64,000 nucleotides of DNA from Anoplolepis gracilipes (lineage: Eukaryota > Arthropoda > Insecta > Hymenoptera > Formicidae). A program made the translations under genes and the position numbers. Under the pieces are notes generated by a model. The model worked only from the letters and a program-made list of their open reading frames with translations, did not search any database and was not told the DNA's origin. Positions 12,938 through 23,941 of the stretch are shown one piece after another. The stretch lies in contig NC_132974.1 of NCBI RefSeq assembly GCF_047496725.1, positions 6,083,501 to 6,147,500 of the forward strand, read 5' to 3'. Each line of letters opens with the position of its first letter. Positions within the stretch are counted from its first letter, which is position 1.

Positions 12938-14486
12938 AAGAACATATTGAGCAATAATGAGCGTGATTTTGGAGTCGATTTATTCGGATACCATCGCGAA
13001 TTCCTCCGCAAATCGCGCTCGCGGCCCTTAACGGTCCGATATCATGCCGGCAACGATTCGCAATCGGCGGGTAGGAAATTCTCGAGTCATGACGTAAAAA
13101 AAGACATAGCGCCCGAGGGCGTTTCTTCAACACGGCGCCACCAATACAGGACTGCGAGTTTAGTTGCGGAACGAACGCGTCCCATCCTCTCTCTTCCTCC
13201 TATTTCAATCTCTTACATCGAGTTCACATCGGCAAGAGGAGCGAACGAACCTTGTACATCGAGTCTGGAAATTAAATTTCTATGATATATAATTTATATG
13301 AAGCACAATGACCTGTATATATTTAATATATTTAATATCAATATATAGTAACGTTTTATGTTATGCTCTTACATTGTAAAAATATAATATTTACAGAATA
13401 TAAAATAATAATATATAATATAAAAAAATATGCGACTTAATCTATTCAACAAGCAAATTGAGTTGAGTTTGAAGTTGTTACAGTTTCACGTGAATGAGAT
13501 CATACAGTTTTTTAAATGTATTTTTGCATTTAAATGAGTAACGCTTGTGGTTTCCGGTGTGGATTCAGTCTTAGGATGAGCATACCTTCATTCTCGGCTG
13601 TCTACAATTTTAATTACAAGCACGGTTCTCTTCTCTAGGAGAGAGAGAACTTCTCGCTAGTGAACTTCCAAAGCCTCCGGTGCGCGAGCACAATTACCAT
13701 TTTGTCTCGATTTACATTGTTTCTTTTAGAAGCGAGTCGAGCGATTAAATCTTGATTAAAGTGACGCGGATCTAGGCGAGGGCAAATTGGCGAGCAAATT
13801 TGCGCGAATATAATGGATACCCCGTTAGTTAAACCGTACTTGTGAGTAATCGCAGCAATCTAAAACGCACCGTTGAACAAACGCCTGGCATCAGCTTGCC
13901 ATGTAACCAGCTTTGAGCTGTCTGCGAGCTACCGGACAAGATCTATCGGCGTTTTCACGGTATATGTTTTCCGATGATGGAAATTAATAGACGCGCGCGC
14001 GACGCGTTAACGACGTAGCGAGCCTCGTTTATCTGTGTTACCCGTTTACTTTTTCACGATAGACAAGCATCCCGTGAGTCTCGTTCTTAAGCCCTTCCTT
14101 CGACTTGAAAACGCGTGGTATTCAAATAAAATCGAAACAAGCATGTACCAAGCGATTAAAATACGCGCGATTAATATCGAGATATTTTTCCACGTGGAAG
14201 TTTCGTTATATGATTCTATTTCTACATTTCCATAAAAAAAAAAAAAACAAATTATATATTTTTCACATCACATCTCGAAAAACGGTAGAAAAGGCTATAA
14301 AGAAAAATGTAAAAAAAAAATAGAATAAAATAGATACATTGGGATGTCGATATAAATGATCGAAAATGCATTCGTGGAAGAACTTATTCTGTGTCTGATG
14401 TAATATCTGATGTAAACATATTATAATAAGTAACAATTATCCAATCCAATATTTAATCTCGTCACATTCCACGGCTTTTTATTGAG

Positions 14487-14490
<4 letters not shown>

Positions 14491-14537
<47 letters not shown>
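14491..14537. repeat. (GA)n microsatellite
   Basis: About 47 bases of GA dinucleotides after a GAAAGAAA lead-in. Confidence 0.9.
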
Positions 14538-14541
<4 letters not shown>

Positions 14542-16089
14542 TAGTGAGAAAATATTTGTTTCTGTAAGTATAAATCCGACAGAGCCATTGGCATTTAATT
14601 GGTATTTACTCGAGTCTACTACGTATGCTGATGACCCTGACATTTACGTCGCTGCATTTTGCATGTGTTACGCATATACTCGTTCACGTTAAGCACCGTT
14701 CACATCACGGATCACACGGATGTGAATCACCTTAAGAGTCGATGCACGTAGACGCATTTCGAGATTTTGCTAGATTATCGAGATACGTATAAACTTCCCT
14801 CCCCATTTTCTCAATTTATAATATTTTCTCAGAATATAATTAAGACACGTAAAATTAAGACGCAAAAAAAACGTGTAAATTTTTATAATTATGTAGAGAA
14901 AATAAAATATAATTATTTCTATCTTAAATCAGATAAAATTAATAACTAAAAACTAAATGATAATGACCATATGCTTGAATGATAACAATGAAATTTTGTA
15001 TGCGTATTACTCAACTGGGTTCTCAAAAAGAACCGAGCCTCTTATTTTCCAGCTTATCAGCTTGAATATATTCGTTTCCATATTTATACGAGTATATATG
15101 ATGTATTGCTTTACACGCGTTGAGCTTATGTTAATTTGTGCAAACTTGTTTAAAGCGCAAACATTGAATTGTAAAACACTTCCGCTATTGCGTTGCCATT
15201 GCTACTATCTCGATGTACGCATTTCGCTTGTTTGTCCGTGATTCGAAAGCAATGCGGCGAAAGTGATTACAAAATATCGAATTTATTTATAGATTGTTTG
15301 GCACGCGAGAATTTCAATCCTGCTGGTTATCTAAAATGTTTTTATCATTTCTATAATTTTCTTATTTTTCAATATATTTTCTTATATTTTTTCAATATAA
15401 TTCCTGTAATCATAAAATTATAAATAAAATCATTTTAATTATTTAATAATACATTCTTAATTTTTATTTAATTATTATTCAATTCCGTATGTTTTCGTGG
15501 TAAAATAAAAAAAATATACAATACAGAGAACAAGCAAATCTTTATATTGTAATTATATATTGTTATATAATATTACAGTGATTACAACGTGAAATTAACA
15601 GACAAACATCATTCTTTCTCGATGCAATCAACCGAATTCGTTCCCTGGAAATGTTACTTTTTTTTTTTTTCAAATGAGATTTTCTCTTTTCCAGGGAATT
15701 GCAATTTCGCAATTGTTACACGCGAGATGTTCCTCATGCGAATCGCGCGAGTCGTTGTTAACTGCGGGAACGCCTCAGGGGCCACAGAGGACGAGAGGTC
15801 CCTTTACGTCGTCGGTGGGATTCGCGTATGTACGGCCGCGTTATTTTCTCGTCGAGATAAGATCGGCGCCGCTAAAAATAGCGCACGCACACCATCGACG
15901 ATACCAGCGAGTAAGATCCATTCCCGAGGTTACCAAAAATTTATGATAACCTGTCCTAGCAGGATTTTATTGAGATTGACGTCTTCCAAGGAAAAGGAAT
16001 GCGAAGTTTAACGGGGCCCCGCTGTGGCCCTATCGCCTTCTTCTCCTTCTCTTCCTCCTCCTCCTGCATCATGACGAGCTTCGTTTGCG

Positions 16090-16101
16090 TACATACATAC
16101 A

Positions 16102-16137
<36 letters not shown>

Positions 16138-16153
16138 TATATGTATATATATA
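16090..16153. repeat. Compound (CATA)n/(TA)n microsatellite
   Basis: Roughly ten CATA units run directly into TA dinucleotides. Tyr/Ile- or His-rich peptides read through it are artefacts. Confidence 0.9.
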
Positions 16154-17128
16154 TGTATGCGGGCTGTTGACCGCTTTACATAACGAGAAAAGATACCGCA
16201 AGCTTTCACGAATGTTATCGGCATCATTATATCGCGCTACGTAAATTTTTTTCACTGCTGGACGAATGATGCCATTTTTATTAACAGGACTATGTGTATA
16301 TATATATATGCGGTGTAAAATGTGCGAAGATTCGCGCATTGAAGTTATCGAAAATGAAGTATGGCATAAAAAGATCCTCCGTACAAGGTCGTCGCAAGGC
16401 CGAGTGTCTCTTCGTCGTTTCTATCGTCGTCGGGTAGTTATAAAGCGAAATCCCCGGAGTGCGTAATGAAAGCATCGTTACACGGTATAATTTCGCAAGA
16501 ATATTCTCATTAAACTCCGAAATTATAACTATATTATTAGTTAATTCAGCAAAGAGAAGGTTAACAGTGTTCATTAAATTCCAATGTAATTTCATCGAGC
16601 CTGATGATTTTCGATTCTATCGAGAATATACTTATTCAAAAAAATATCTTCGTGTGGAAATCTCGGCTCGTTTATTGATAAAAATTTTCTGATAAAAATT
16701 CTATCTCTTTCTCTCTTCTCATGGATAGAGACGTCGGGTTTCTCATACTTCCTACATCGTTATCGATCAATCGGTGAATTCCTTACGATATCCTACTCGG
16801 GTACAAACGCACGTTGGTTGAACGTGGGCGCGGAGATTTTTCCATAAAACGAGTCCCCCTCGCCCTCGGATGTTGCTCGAGCGCGGTGTATCGGGATCAA
16901 TGACACGCCCGCAGATTCTCTCCCCCTTTAGGGAGGATGTATCCTCCGCGACCTGTGCGTGAAGCTGCGCCGGGTGGCGTGTGTATGCAGAATTCCAAGC
17001 CGCCGCTGTGTCGTCGCCGCCTTCCTTCGACTTCGCGCGCGCACGCAGCAGGACCTACTGGTTTCTATTTATATACACCTTGAGCGCGTCGCGAGACCTT
17101 GCGAGCGAACGCGCCTCTCACGCAAACT

Positions 17129-17496
17129 CAAATTTGCTATATATTATGTCGCATTTTCTAATAAGTATCGAGAGATGCCACAAAGCTGGATAAAAGAGAT
17201 TTAAAATTTAATCATTTATACATATTAAAATAACGAGATAAAAAGTAGGTAGCATAATGTATGAATAAAAAAGCTATAATATAAATTTTTCAAGAATTCA
17301 AATTTACTATATATTATATGTCGCATCTTGTAATAAAGTATCAAAAGATGCGCTCGCGATACTATAAAATTAAAAAAAAGATATTTAAAAAATTCAAGGA
17401 AAGTATAAACATAATATAATATACGAATAAAAAAGGTATAATATATATTGTATAGCTTTTTTATTCGTATATTATATTGCGCTTATACTTTTTATC
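17129..17496. repeat. Complex repeat: direct copies plus a fold-back arm
   Basis: A segment beginning CAAATTTGCTATATATTATG (17129 on) recurs in diverged form at about 17299-17350 (CAAATTTACTATATATTATA). A second unit, with the core ATACGAATAAAAAAGG and near-copy TATGAATAAAAAAGCTATAA, is present at about 17240-17283 and 17402-17436, and in inverted orientation at 17456-17490 (CTTTTTTATTCGTATATTAT). The last two form a long hairpin. I read this as a nested or rearranged AT-rich transposon remnant or local satellite; no coding capacity. Confidence 0.5.
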
Positions 17497-17970
17497 AAAT
17501 TATTTTAATAAATATAAATGACATATATATATTAAGAGTAAAATAAATGTGTATAAAAAAAGGAGTTATCATTTTCAAATATTACGAACAAATAATATGC
17601 GCGCACGCAATAAGCTGTCAGAGCAGATTATACGTTGCACGGAATATTAATCTGTATAATTAAAAATGTGATTTAAAGATTTCTGATATGATATGGAGAG
17701 CGCATATAAAAATCGCTACAATATTTATTTATTCCATATTTCATACTTGAATAATAATTCGCTGAAATGTAAGACACGTTAATTGTTGAATTTGGTATCC
17801 TTATAATTTCGCACCTAATTATGTAAATTATGATTTAAATTTATTTTAATCTTATTATAATAAATTTATGCGTAATTTTTTTTAAATATAGCAAGTAAAT
17901 ATGATGTATTTATGTGCAGTTATATAAAAAATATTTTTCTCCCGGATGCCTTTGGAGATATTTATCACTC

Positions 17971-17971
<1 letters not shown>

Positions 17972-18003
<32 letters not shown>
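17972..18003. repeat. Poly-T tract
   Basis: 32 consecutive T residues about 220 bases upstream of the translin start codon. Confidence 0.95.
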
Positions 18004-18006
<3 letters not shown>

Positions 18007-18220
18007 GAAGAGGTGAAAGGAAGATTATCTGTCAACACACGGCTCTCAACTATACAGCACTGCCATCTATGATACATTTAGCGAACTACTATGCGACTAC
18101 GTACTCGAGCTGTAAAAACGGCATTGACTTTACCGGTAGAATTGATCAGTGCGTGATTTGCACGCAATCCAGCATCACGTAGTAATAATTATTCACCGGG
18201 AACGAAACGAAAGAGACACA

Positions 18221-19645
18221 ATGTCTACAAGAATAACGGAAATCTTTAATTCCTTTCAAGATTATCTGAACAACGAACAAGAAATACGCGAGGTGCGTAT
18301 TAACGATTTTTCTCCAAAGCGACCGTGAGTTTTGATAGGTTATGTTAAAATTCACTCGTGTCGTTGAACTTTTTGCGACTCGCCGTTTTAATTTCTAACA
18401 GAATCTAAAAAAGTCGTAAAAATGTCATACAAATGCGAATAAAATTATGAATATGGAACATTACGTAGCGTTCTTTGCATTGAGAATCTCACAGATTATT
18501 CTTACGTGAGTATGCGGATTAGTCTGTGTTTACATATGAAAAATGTCATTGACCTTTTCGACAATGCTCAGAGTCAAATTCTCTTCAGAGTAGATTCTTG
18601 CAGATTTGCAAAGATTTGAAAATCTCCTCACCAGGGAAAAAATACGAAATTTATTACTGTCTTTATTATTGATTTGTTTCAAACCAAACTGAACTTTGAA
18701 GCACAGAAAAGTACAGACAAAGATTTATAAATTGTTTCTCGTTGCAGCAAATCCGCGTTATTGTCAAGAATATCGAGAAGAGCGCCAGAGACATTTTGAT
18801 GATATTACAAAATATTCACAATACAGTAAATGATGCAGTAGATGAGAATATAAGTATGTTTTCTATTGATATATTCTTTTAATATAAGGAAACTTTTTTT
18901 TTTCTCTTACATATAACAATCATTACATATATTAAATAATATTTATTTAAATTTGCAGTTGTAGCAGAATATTGTACAAAAGCGAGAGAAATATTTGGCG
19001 AAGTAAGGATACAATATGCAAATCTGGCTGAAGTCGTACCAAGTAATCAGTATTATCGTTATCACGATCAATGGCGTTTTGTCACCCAAAGGCTATGTTT
19101 TCTAGTTGCTCTAGTTATATATTTAGAAGTTAAAGTTTTGGTCACCAAAGACACTGTCGCAGAAATATTAGGAGGTATAGTATAATATATAAATAAAATA
19201 ATATTTATTTTTACATATTACATATAATTAAGATACTCAAGAATCATTCTCATTGTATTTGCAGTAAAGGATAACAGAGAAGAAGGTTTTCATCTAGATC
19301 TAGAAGATTTCTTGTTGGGCCTACTTCAATTATCTTCCGAATTGGTATGTATTTTCTATATTTTTCTTATATGATAATAAACTTTATAATGCCTCATACT
19401 TTTAGAGTCGATTTGCTGTAAACAGTGTCACCAATGGTGATTATGATCGGCCAATAGAAATTGCAAGATTCGTCAATGAATTAAATGCTGGTTTTCGACT
19501 ATTAAACTTAAAAAACGACATGTTGAGAAAACGTTTTGACGCCCTTAAATATGACGTAAAAAAGATTGAAGAAGTGGTATACGACTTGTGTATTCGAGGT
19601 TTAAAACCCTCTCCTCGGCCTACTGAAGAAACCCCTACTGTATAA
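18221..19645 (+). CDS. Tsn: Translin
   Basis: Five exons join in frame: 18221-18292, 18748-18853, 18959-19174, 19265-19344 and 19406-19645, giving 237 residues, close to the usual ~228. All introns have GT-AG ends. The protein starts MSTRITEIFNSFQDYLNNEQ and carries translin-typical segments FRDQ-like YYRYHDQWRFVTQRLCFLVAL and the C-terminal YDVKKIEEVVYDLCIRGLKP. Translin is an all-helical protein that forms octamers and, with TRAX, the C3PO endoribonuclease, which helps remove the passenger strand during RISC activation and binds single-stranded RNA/DNA in cytoplasm and nucleus. Translin itself is the nucleic-acid-binding, non-catalytic partner; no TRAX gene is in this window. Canonical AATAAA lies 30 bases after the stop. 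It converges on the dehydrogenase gene at 20.4 kb. Confidence 0.96.
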
Positions 19646-19674
19646 ATCTTTTTCTATTAGCAATCTTTCACATT

Positions 19675-19680
19675 AATAAA
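19675..19680 (+). terminator. Polyadenylation signal AATAAA of translin
   Basis: Canonical AATAAA 29 bases past the translin stop codon. Confidence 0.7.
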
Positions 19681-20416
19681 CCTCTACATGCTTAAAAAGT
19701 ACAATAAGCATAATGTGTGCGAGTCGTGCAAGATATGGTGAGTTTATGTATAATACAGTAAAGAACAATGTATTCTTTGTTTAGTAAATTTTTCCACTTT
19801 AGATTCTCAATATTTGACAAATTATTGCTATCGAATTATTTAAAATATTGATAAAAAGTACAAAAATATAGTTTTTCTTTTTATATTTAATAATAAGTAA
19901 AACTATTACTTAAAGTTTAATATTTTTTTATTGCTCACACGTACATAGATAAATTTATATATTTATATATATAACAACATAACATAATATAACAATATAA
20001 CATATGTAATACACGTAATATACGTAATCTACGTAATTTATATTTTTGTGAAGTTTTTTTGTTTTATAAAATATTTACCATATGTAATATTATATTTGAT
20101 ACAAAATTTTAATTTAATTTTAAAAACTTAAATAAAAATTTAATTTTAAAAATGTAATGCAAATATAATAGATATTGTAATATTTTTTTATAATTCTTTT
20201 GAGAATATATATGATATAAAATTAAATTATGTGTAACTAAAACTCTAATATTTCAAAATTCATGTATAGTTTGAAATTTGAAATGCCTTAACTTTTGTTT
20301 TTATTTTACTTTGTACATATTTTAAATTTTAATAAACTATTTATTTTACGATGTTTATTATTTTATATATAATTATGTTATATATAACTATTTTATTATA
20401 CAGATTTAATACAAAA
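19681..20416. other. Convergent 3' intergenic region, AT-rich
   Basis: Very AT-rich DNA between the 3' ends of translin (+) and the dehydrogenase (-). Only short chance frames; presumably 3' UTRs and spacer. Confidence 0.6.
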
Positions 20417-22487
20417 TTAATAGCCTTTATTAAAATCAAATATATTTTTCAGATTTTCTCCTTTTACATACTTAGCATAGTTTGTAGCAAATTCTTCTAC
20501 AAGTTCATGCAAAGCTGTCACACCAGAATTGTGTGGCGAGATAGTTACCTAAACACAAATTAATATCATTAATAAAATTTAAATTAAAGCCCTTTTATTA
20601 GCAAAAACAAAAATTATAATTACTTGTGAAAAATTCCATAGCTTGCTCTCCTTTGGCAATGGTTCTTTTTCAAACACATCTAAGATAGCAGCTGAAATCC
20701 ATTTTTGTTCAAGAGCATTTATTAGGTCTCCTTCTCTAATAATAGAGCCACGTCCTATGTTAATAAAAATGGTATTCTTGGCTTTACAATGCTGCAAGAC
20801 AGTCCCGTTTAAAAGCCCATCTGTGTTTTGAGTCGACGGCAATATATTAATAATATAATCGCAATTCTGTAAAAGATCTTGCAAGTCATCTACAGTTCTA
20901 TATTCATCAACATATGATAATCTTTCCTTGGGAGTACTGCGTGTCATTCCCCAGATAGTCGCACCAAATAACTTTAATTTTTCTGCCACTGTGGAAAACA
21001 ATAAGAAATAAATTTTTACAAACTGCTCAACCTAAGTATGTTTAAATTTTGATATTTATAATTTACCACTCTTTCCTATTGTTCCTAGTCCTAAGATTCC
21101 AATAGTCAAATCACATATATGCCTATGGTATTTCACTTTGCCTTCTTCTTTCCACACAGAAAGCTTTTGATTCTCATACTGTTGTCTTTGATCTCGTTCA
21201 AAGTTGACAATTTGCGCTATCACGTATTCAGACATGGCCAGCCCAAAGAATTCACCAGAGAAACGAGTGAGTACATAATTTTTTTGCGTACTTTGTATAT
21301 GTGGAGCCAATTTGTCCAAGCCAGCCCATGTTGATTGTATCCATTTGACTGATGTTAATTTGTTTATGTAAGGTATTAATAAATCACAATCAGCCACTAA
21401 TATTTCTGCTGCATTAAGTTTAGACAAAGTATCTGCTTGCCCTGTATTAGAAAGTATATACATGTAAGTATATCTTGCAAACCATGATGTATATGTTAAA
21501 TATGATTTATAGAATAAATTATCCCATAAGCAAAATGTTAGCAATATGTCAGCAGGCTGACAGCAACTGCATCCACATTTAGCTTATGATCTGCTAGCAG
21601 AGTCTGCTCACAAAATCTGAAAGTAGATTGATAAAAATGAAACAACAGTTGTAAATAAAACTGCAGATTCTGTTCAATTTCTATCACCAATCTACTGTCA
21701 GATTATATTAAGCAATCTCTGTTATAATTCTGTTAATAATCTATATAATCTATATCAGTCTATATAATCAAAATCAATAGAATTTGTATTAAAGAATTTG
21801 TAGCCTTTTTACTGACAACAGTAGATACTTAGTAAAATCTGTTTTGAACAGATTGACTGAATGGGTAAATTTAAAAAACTTAAATATATAATTTTAAATT
21901 AAAATAAATTTAACATACATATATATTTTTTTAATTTTTAACTTTCTATATTATTTTATTACACTATTTCAGATATTGACGCAACTCCACTATATTTTTA
22001 ATTATTATAATTAAATTATTCCAATTATTATATTTAAAAATTACCGTTACATACATGAAATTCTGAAAGTGATAAAAGCAACAAAAAGATTTTTCTGCGA
22101 TATTATTTCCAATCAGTTTCTCTTTCGATTATTAGATTCCATCGTCATAGTCACCGCTCGGAAAAATACGCGCCAAAATTCGAATGTGTCAAAATTCCCG
22201 CCTTGGCGCATTTTTTTTCTACGTGCACGCGCCCACGCGAAAGTGGTGGGAGGGGCCGTAATGGCAGCGGGAATTGACACGTGCTCGACGCGAGGGGGTA
22301 CGAGGGGAGAATTAAGTGAGTTTAGGAAATTTAAAGACGCATACCGATGTGTCGCGTTGTGCGTATGATACGAAACGAAATATGAAATACCTGACGAAAC
22401 GTCGGAAACAGACAAATTCGGCAACCGCAGTCGCAGATGGTGAGATAACCTAGGAATCGTGGACAGAACTGCGACAATCTGCGTCAT
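20417..22487 (-). CDS. D-isomer-specific 2-hydroxyacid dehydrogenase (glyoxylate/hydroxypyruvate reductase-like)
   Basis: Four minus-strand exons, 22391-22487, 21067-21441, 20624-20988 and 20417-20548, splice in phase to 322 residues, normal for the family. The nucleotide-binding site GLGTIGKSVAEKLKLFG fits the Rossmann GxGxxG pattern. Later come INIGRGSIIREGDLINAL, holding the substrate-binding Arg, DVFEKEPLP with the catalytic-dyad Glu, and VTISPHNSG with the catalytic His. Enzymes of this family reduce 2-keto acids such as glyoxylate or hydroxypyruvate with NAD(P)H; the exact substrate cannot be read here. The first exon (MTQIVAVLSTIPRLSHHLRL) joins through a 949-base intron rich in short AGATT/AATCT words. 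The start lies 1.45 kb from the divergent E(Pc) start, with a CpG-rich region between them that may serve both genes. Confidence 0.92.
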
Positions 22488-23941
22488 GTTACACGCCTGT
22501 TTTAATCCACCATGTATGCGATTAGAGCTACGTGAGTCAAGTGCGTGACTTGCTCATGTGTATCTTAAATATCTCCGCTTTTTTTCTTCCACTATCAATG
22601 AAACTGATAACGTGGCCTCACATTTTTACCACGCTTCGACAACGGATACTACACGTGGGTGATTTCAAACGCGCACTCTCTACACCTGTTTCTCGCATCT
22701 CTCTTCCTCCAACGTTTAAAGTATCTACCTATTTTAGTTTAGATGCAGAAAGTGCAGCTAGAGCGAATGAACTTTCTATTTATATAACGATATTTCTCGT
22801 TTAACACACTGGCGAACGTCAACTTTTTCATCCAATTACTCTGTATGTAATAATAAAAATGTCAATTCTCATTCCTCGATATTAATATCGCAATAATCAG
22901 AATATAATATCAAGGGAAATGATACTGCAGTAATGTGCGCAGCACGAAAGAATTTATGTACATTGGACAAAGAGAGATTACGCGCTATATTTGTAACTTT
23001 ATGTAAGCTGTTTTGTACGTTTCAGGATTAGATGTCGAGGACTCTACGCACACGATTTACACTTTTAAGTAAGTGTACGAACGAAAGACAGAGAGAAAGA
23101 GAGCGTGAGAGAAGATTTAAAATCCAACTTTTGACATATGTATGCAGACGTGTACTTTTCATCAACGTGATTTTACAAGTGGAGTACGACTTGTGTAAAA
23201 CGAAACGAAACGAAGAAACTTCCGGTAATCGTGTAATTTGTCCAAGACAAATGTTTGTTGCGCGTCTAAATTGGACCTTTGGGATCGGCTTGAAGTTGAC
23301 CGCGGTGTGTGTACTCGGACTCTCGGCGAGTCACGTCGAAGACGACGGGTGAGCGAGGAAACGACAAGCGGGCAACGAACGAGAGCTACAGTCATCGCAA
23401 GCGCAACGCGCAAGCCAACGGGCCAACACAGCGACCAGCGACCAGCGAGCAGCGACATCGGCGGTCGGCGGTCGGCGACCAATAGGCGACGCCTATTGGG
23501 CGCTTTCGGAGTGGCTCAGAGTTCGCGCTCGCGCTCACGCTCGCGCCAGTGGCGGCGACGGGCGACGGCGACTGACGGCGACGCGCCGATTCCCGCGCGG
23601 CGCACGTCGGCTCACGGAACTGCACGGCGGCGGCCGAACGTGTTAAATGGCTGTGCGTCGGCCATGATGGCTTTGAGCAGGGACCGTGTCACGCAAACAT
23701 GTTTTCGAAGTGATATATCTCGTTTGGTGACTGAGTGACCGTGTTCCAGCGCGATGGCCGGGGAACGATGAGGCCCTGAGCGCTCTCTGTGCCGGGTAAT
23801 TCGGCCCCAGGGCCCCCAGCCAGGCCTCAAAAGCAGGTCCACGGCGTTCCGCGAGCCCCCCCAGCCGACCCGACTGGCCTCACGGTTTGCGGCCAGCCAT
23901 CCTTGTTGGTTGTCAACACGCGCGAGCCAGCCGCCCTCAGG
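22488..23941. promoter_or_regulatory. Divergent CpG-rich intergenic region and E(Pc) 5' UTR
   Basis: Separates the divergent starts of the dehydrogenase and E(Pc). The portion from about 23230 to 23940 is strongly GC- and CpG-rich (CGCGCTCGCGCTCACGCTCG, GGCGACGG repeats) and is probably the E(Pc) promoter and 5' UTR. Upstream frames are present: a minimal ATG-AGG-CCC-TGA at 23768-23779 in the E(Pc) frame, and a 166-codon open frame at 23238-23738 that is Arg/Ser-rich and probably compositional. The E(Pc) frame stays open for about 150 bases upstream of its ATG, but without another ATG. Confidence 0.5.

Larger units (their letters stand above)
5678..18220. other. 12.5 kb region without recognised coding exons; CpG-rich islands, repeats, TE remnant
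   Basis: Only low-complexity or frame-shadow reading frames were found on both strands. The longest (7536-8132 and 6237-6713, minus; 15589-16011, plus) owe their length to CpG-rich or CT-rich composition and show no domain-like pattern. Recognisable components are two CpG-rich islands, an element with terminal inverted repeats near 10.2-10.9 kb, a three-copy repeat near 17.1-17.5 kb and many microsatellites; these are listed separately. The islands suggest promoters and 5' non-coding exons of genes whose coding parts are elsewhere, or long non-coding RNAs. Confidence 0.4.

Noticed and set aside
15589..16011. 140-codon plus-strand frame
   Set aside because: No recognisable domain, crosses a poly-T run, overlaps other frames of equal quality; not protein-like enough to call.
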